Origin: an uncultured Porphyromonadaceae bacterium
Lineage (GTDB): Bacteria > Bacteroidota > Bacteroidia > Bacteroidales > Muribaculaceae
Direction of reading: 5' to 3'
NCBI GenBank assembly: GCA_947176615.1
Contig: CAMWRO010000178.1
Span: 1 to 6,219, forward strand
Length of the DNA stretch: 6,219 bases
The position numbers and the translations under genes are program-made. The notes under the pieces were generated by a model. That model made no database searches and was not told where the DNA came from. It saw nothing but the letters and a program-made list of their open reading frames with translations. Below are positions 6,184 through 6,219 of the stretch, piece after piece (position 1 is the stretch's first letter; every line of letters begins with the position of its first letter).

Positions 6184-6219
6184 ACGAAGGTGGATATTGC
6201 GTCGGAATTTAATAGCAAT

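Noticed and set aside
6181..6219. 3' end of a minus-strand gene entering from the right edge (frame ending ...NIHLR then TGA in the inverted repeat)
   Set aside because: Only 12 codons are visible, with no family signal; other frames are equally possible.

Overview
The window looks like chromosomal DNA from a Bacteroidales bacterium, probably a gut lineage near Muribaculaceae or Bacteroides. The evidence is the DUF3575/DUF3868 protein pair, the TPR/OmpA-like lipoprotein, start codons in AT-rich leaders without Shine-Dalgarno sequences, and three upstream boxes matching the Bacteroidetes -7 element TAnnTTTG. Assignment below order level is a guess.

Layout. Positions 91-2118 (minus strand) hold a two-gene unit: a small outer-membrane beta-barrel protein (DUF3575, 188 aa), then, after 9 bases, a secreted DUF3868/OmpA-like/TPR protein (483 aa). 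A hairpin at 37-84 follows, and no fimbrillin gene is seen in the 90 bases left. Positions 2119-2371 contain the promoter of that unit and the terminator of the next gene. Positions 2372-4021 (minus) encode a complete class I [4Fe-4S] fumarate hydratase of 549 aa. Positions 4022-4317 are a divergent intergenic region with two Bacteroidetes-type promoters back to back and a GC-rich hairpin between them. Positions 4318-6006 (plus) encode a 562-aa lipoprotein with an N-terminal beta-rich region, an OmpA-like domain and C-terminal TPRs. Positions 6007-6219 hold a strong terminator and a perfect 20-bp inverted repeat, with no recognisable gene.

How the parts relate. Fumarase is a housekeeping enzyme that interconverts malate and fumarate, which in anaerobic Bacteroidales normally feeds fumarate reduction to succinate. 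The other genes are cell-envelope genes. The DUF3868 protein and the lipoprotein on the far side of fumarase are colinear over most of their length: N-terminal beta-rich region, OmpA-like module with an ASPEGS motif, PEDW motif, LRxS motif, TPR tail. They appear to be diverged members of one envelope family. In both, the OmpA Asp that binds peptidoglycan is replaced by Ser.

No mobile element, CRISPR array, tRNA or rRNA was seen. The least explained structures are three intergenic inverted repeats (37-84, 2312-2357, 6122-6183) with unrelated perfect arms, each enclosing exactly 22 bases. Two of them share a loop-side motif.
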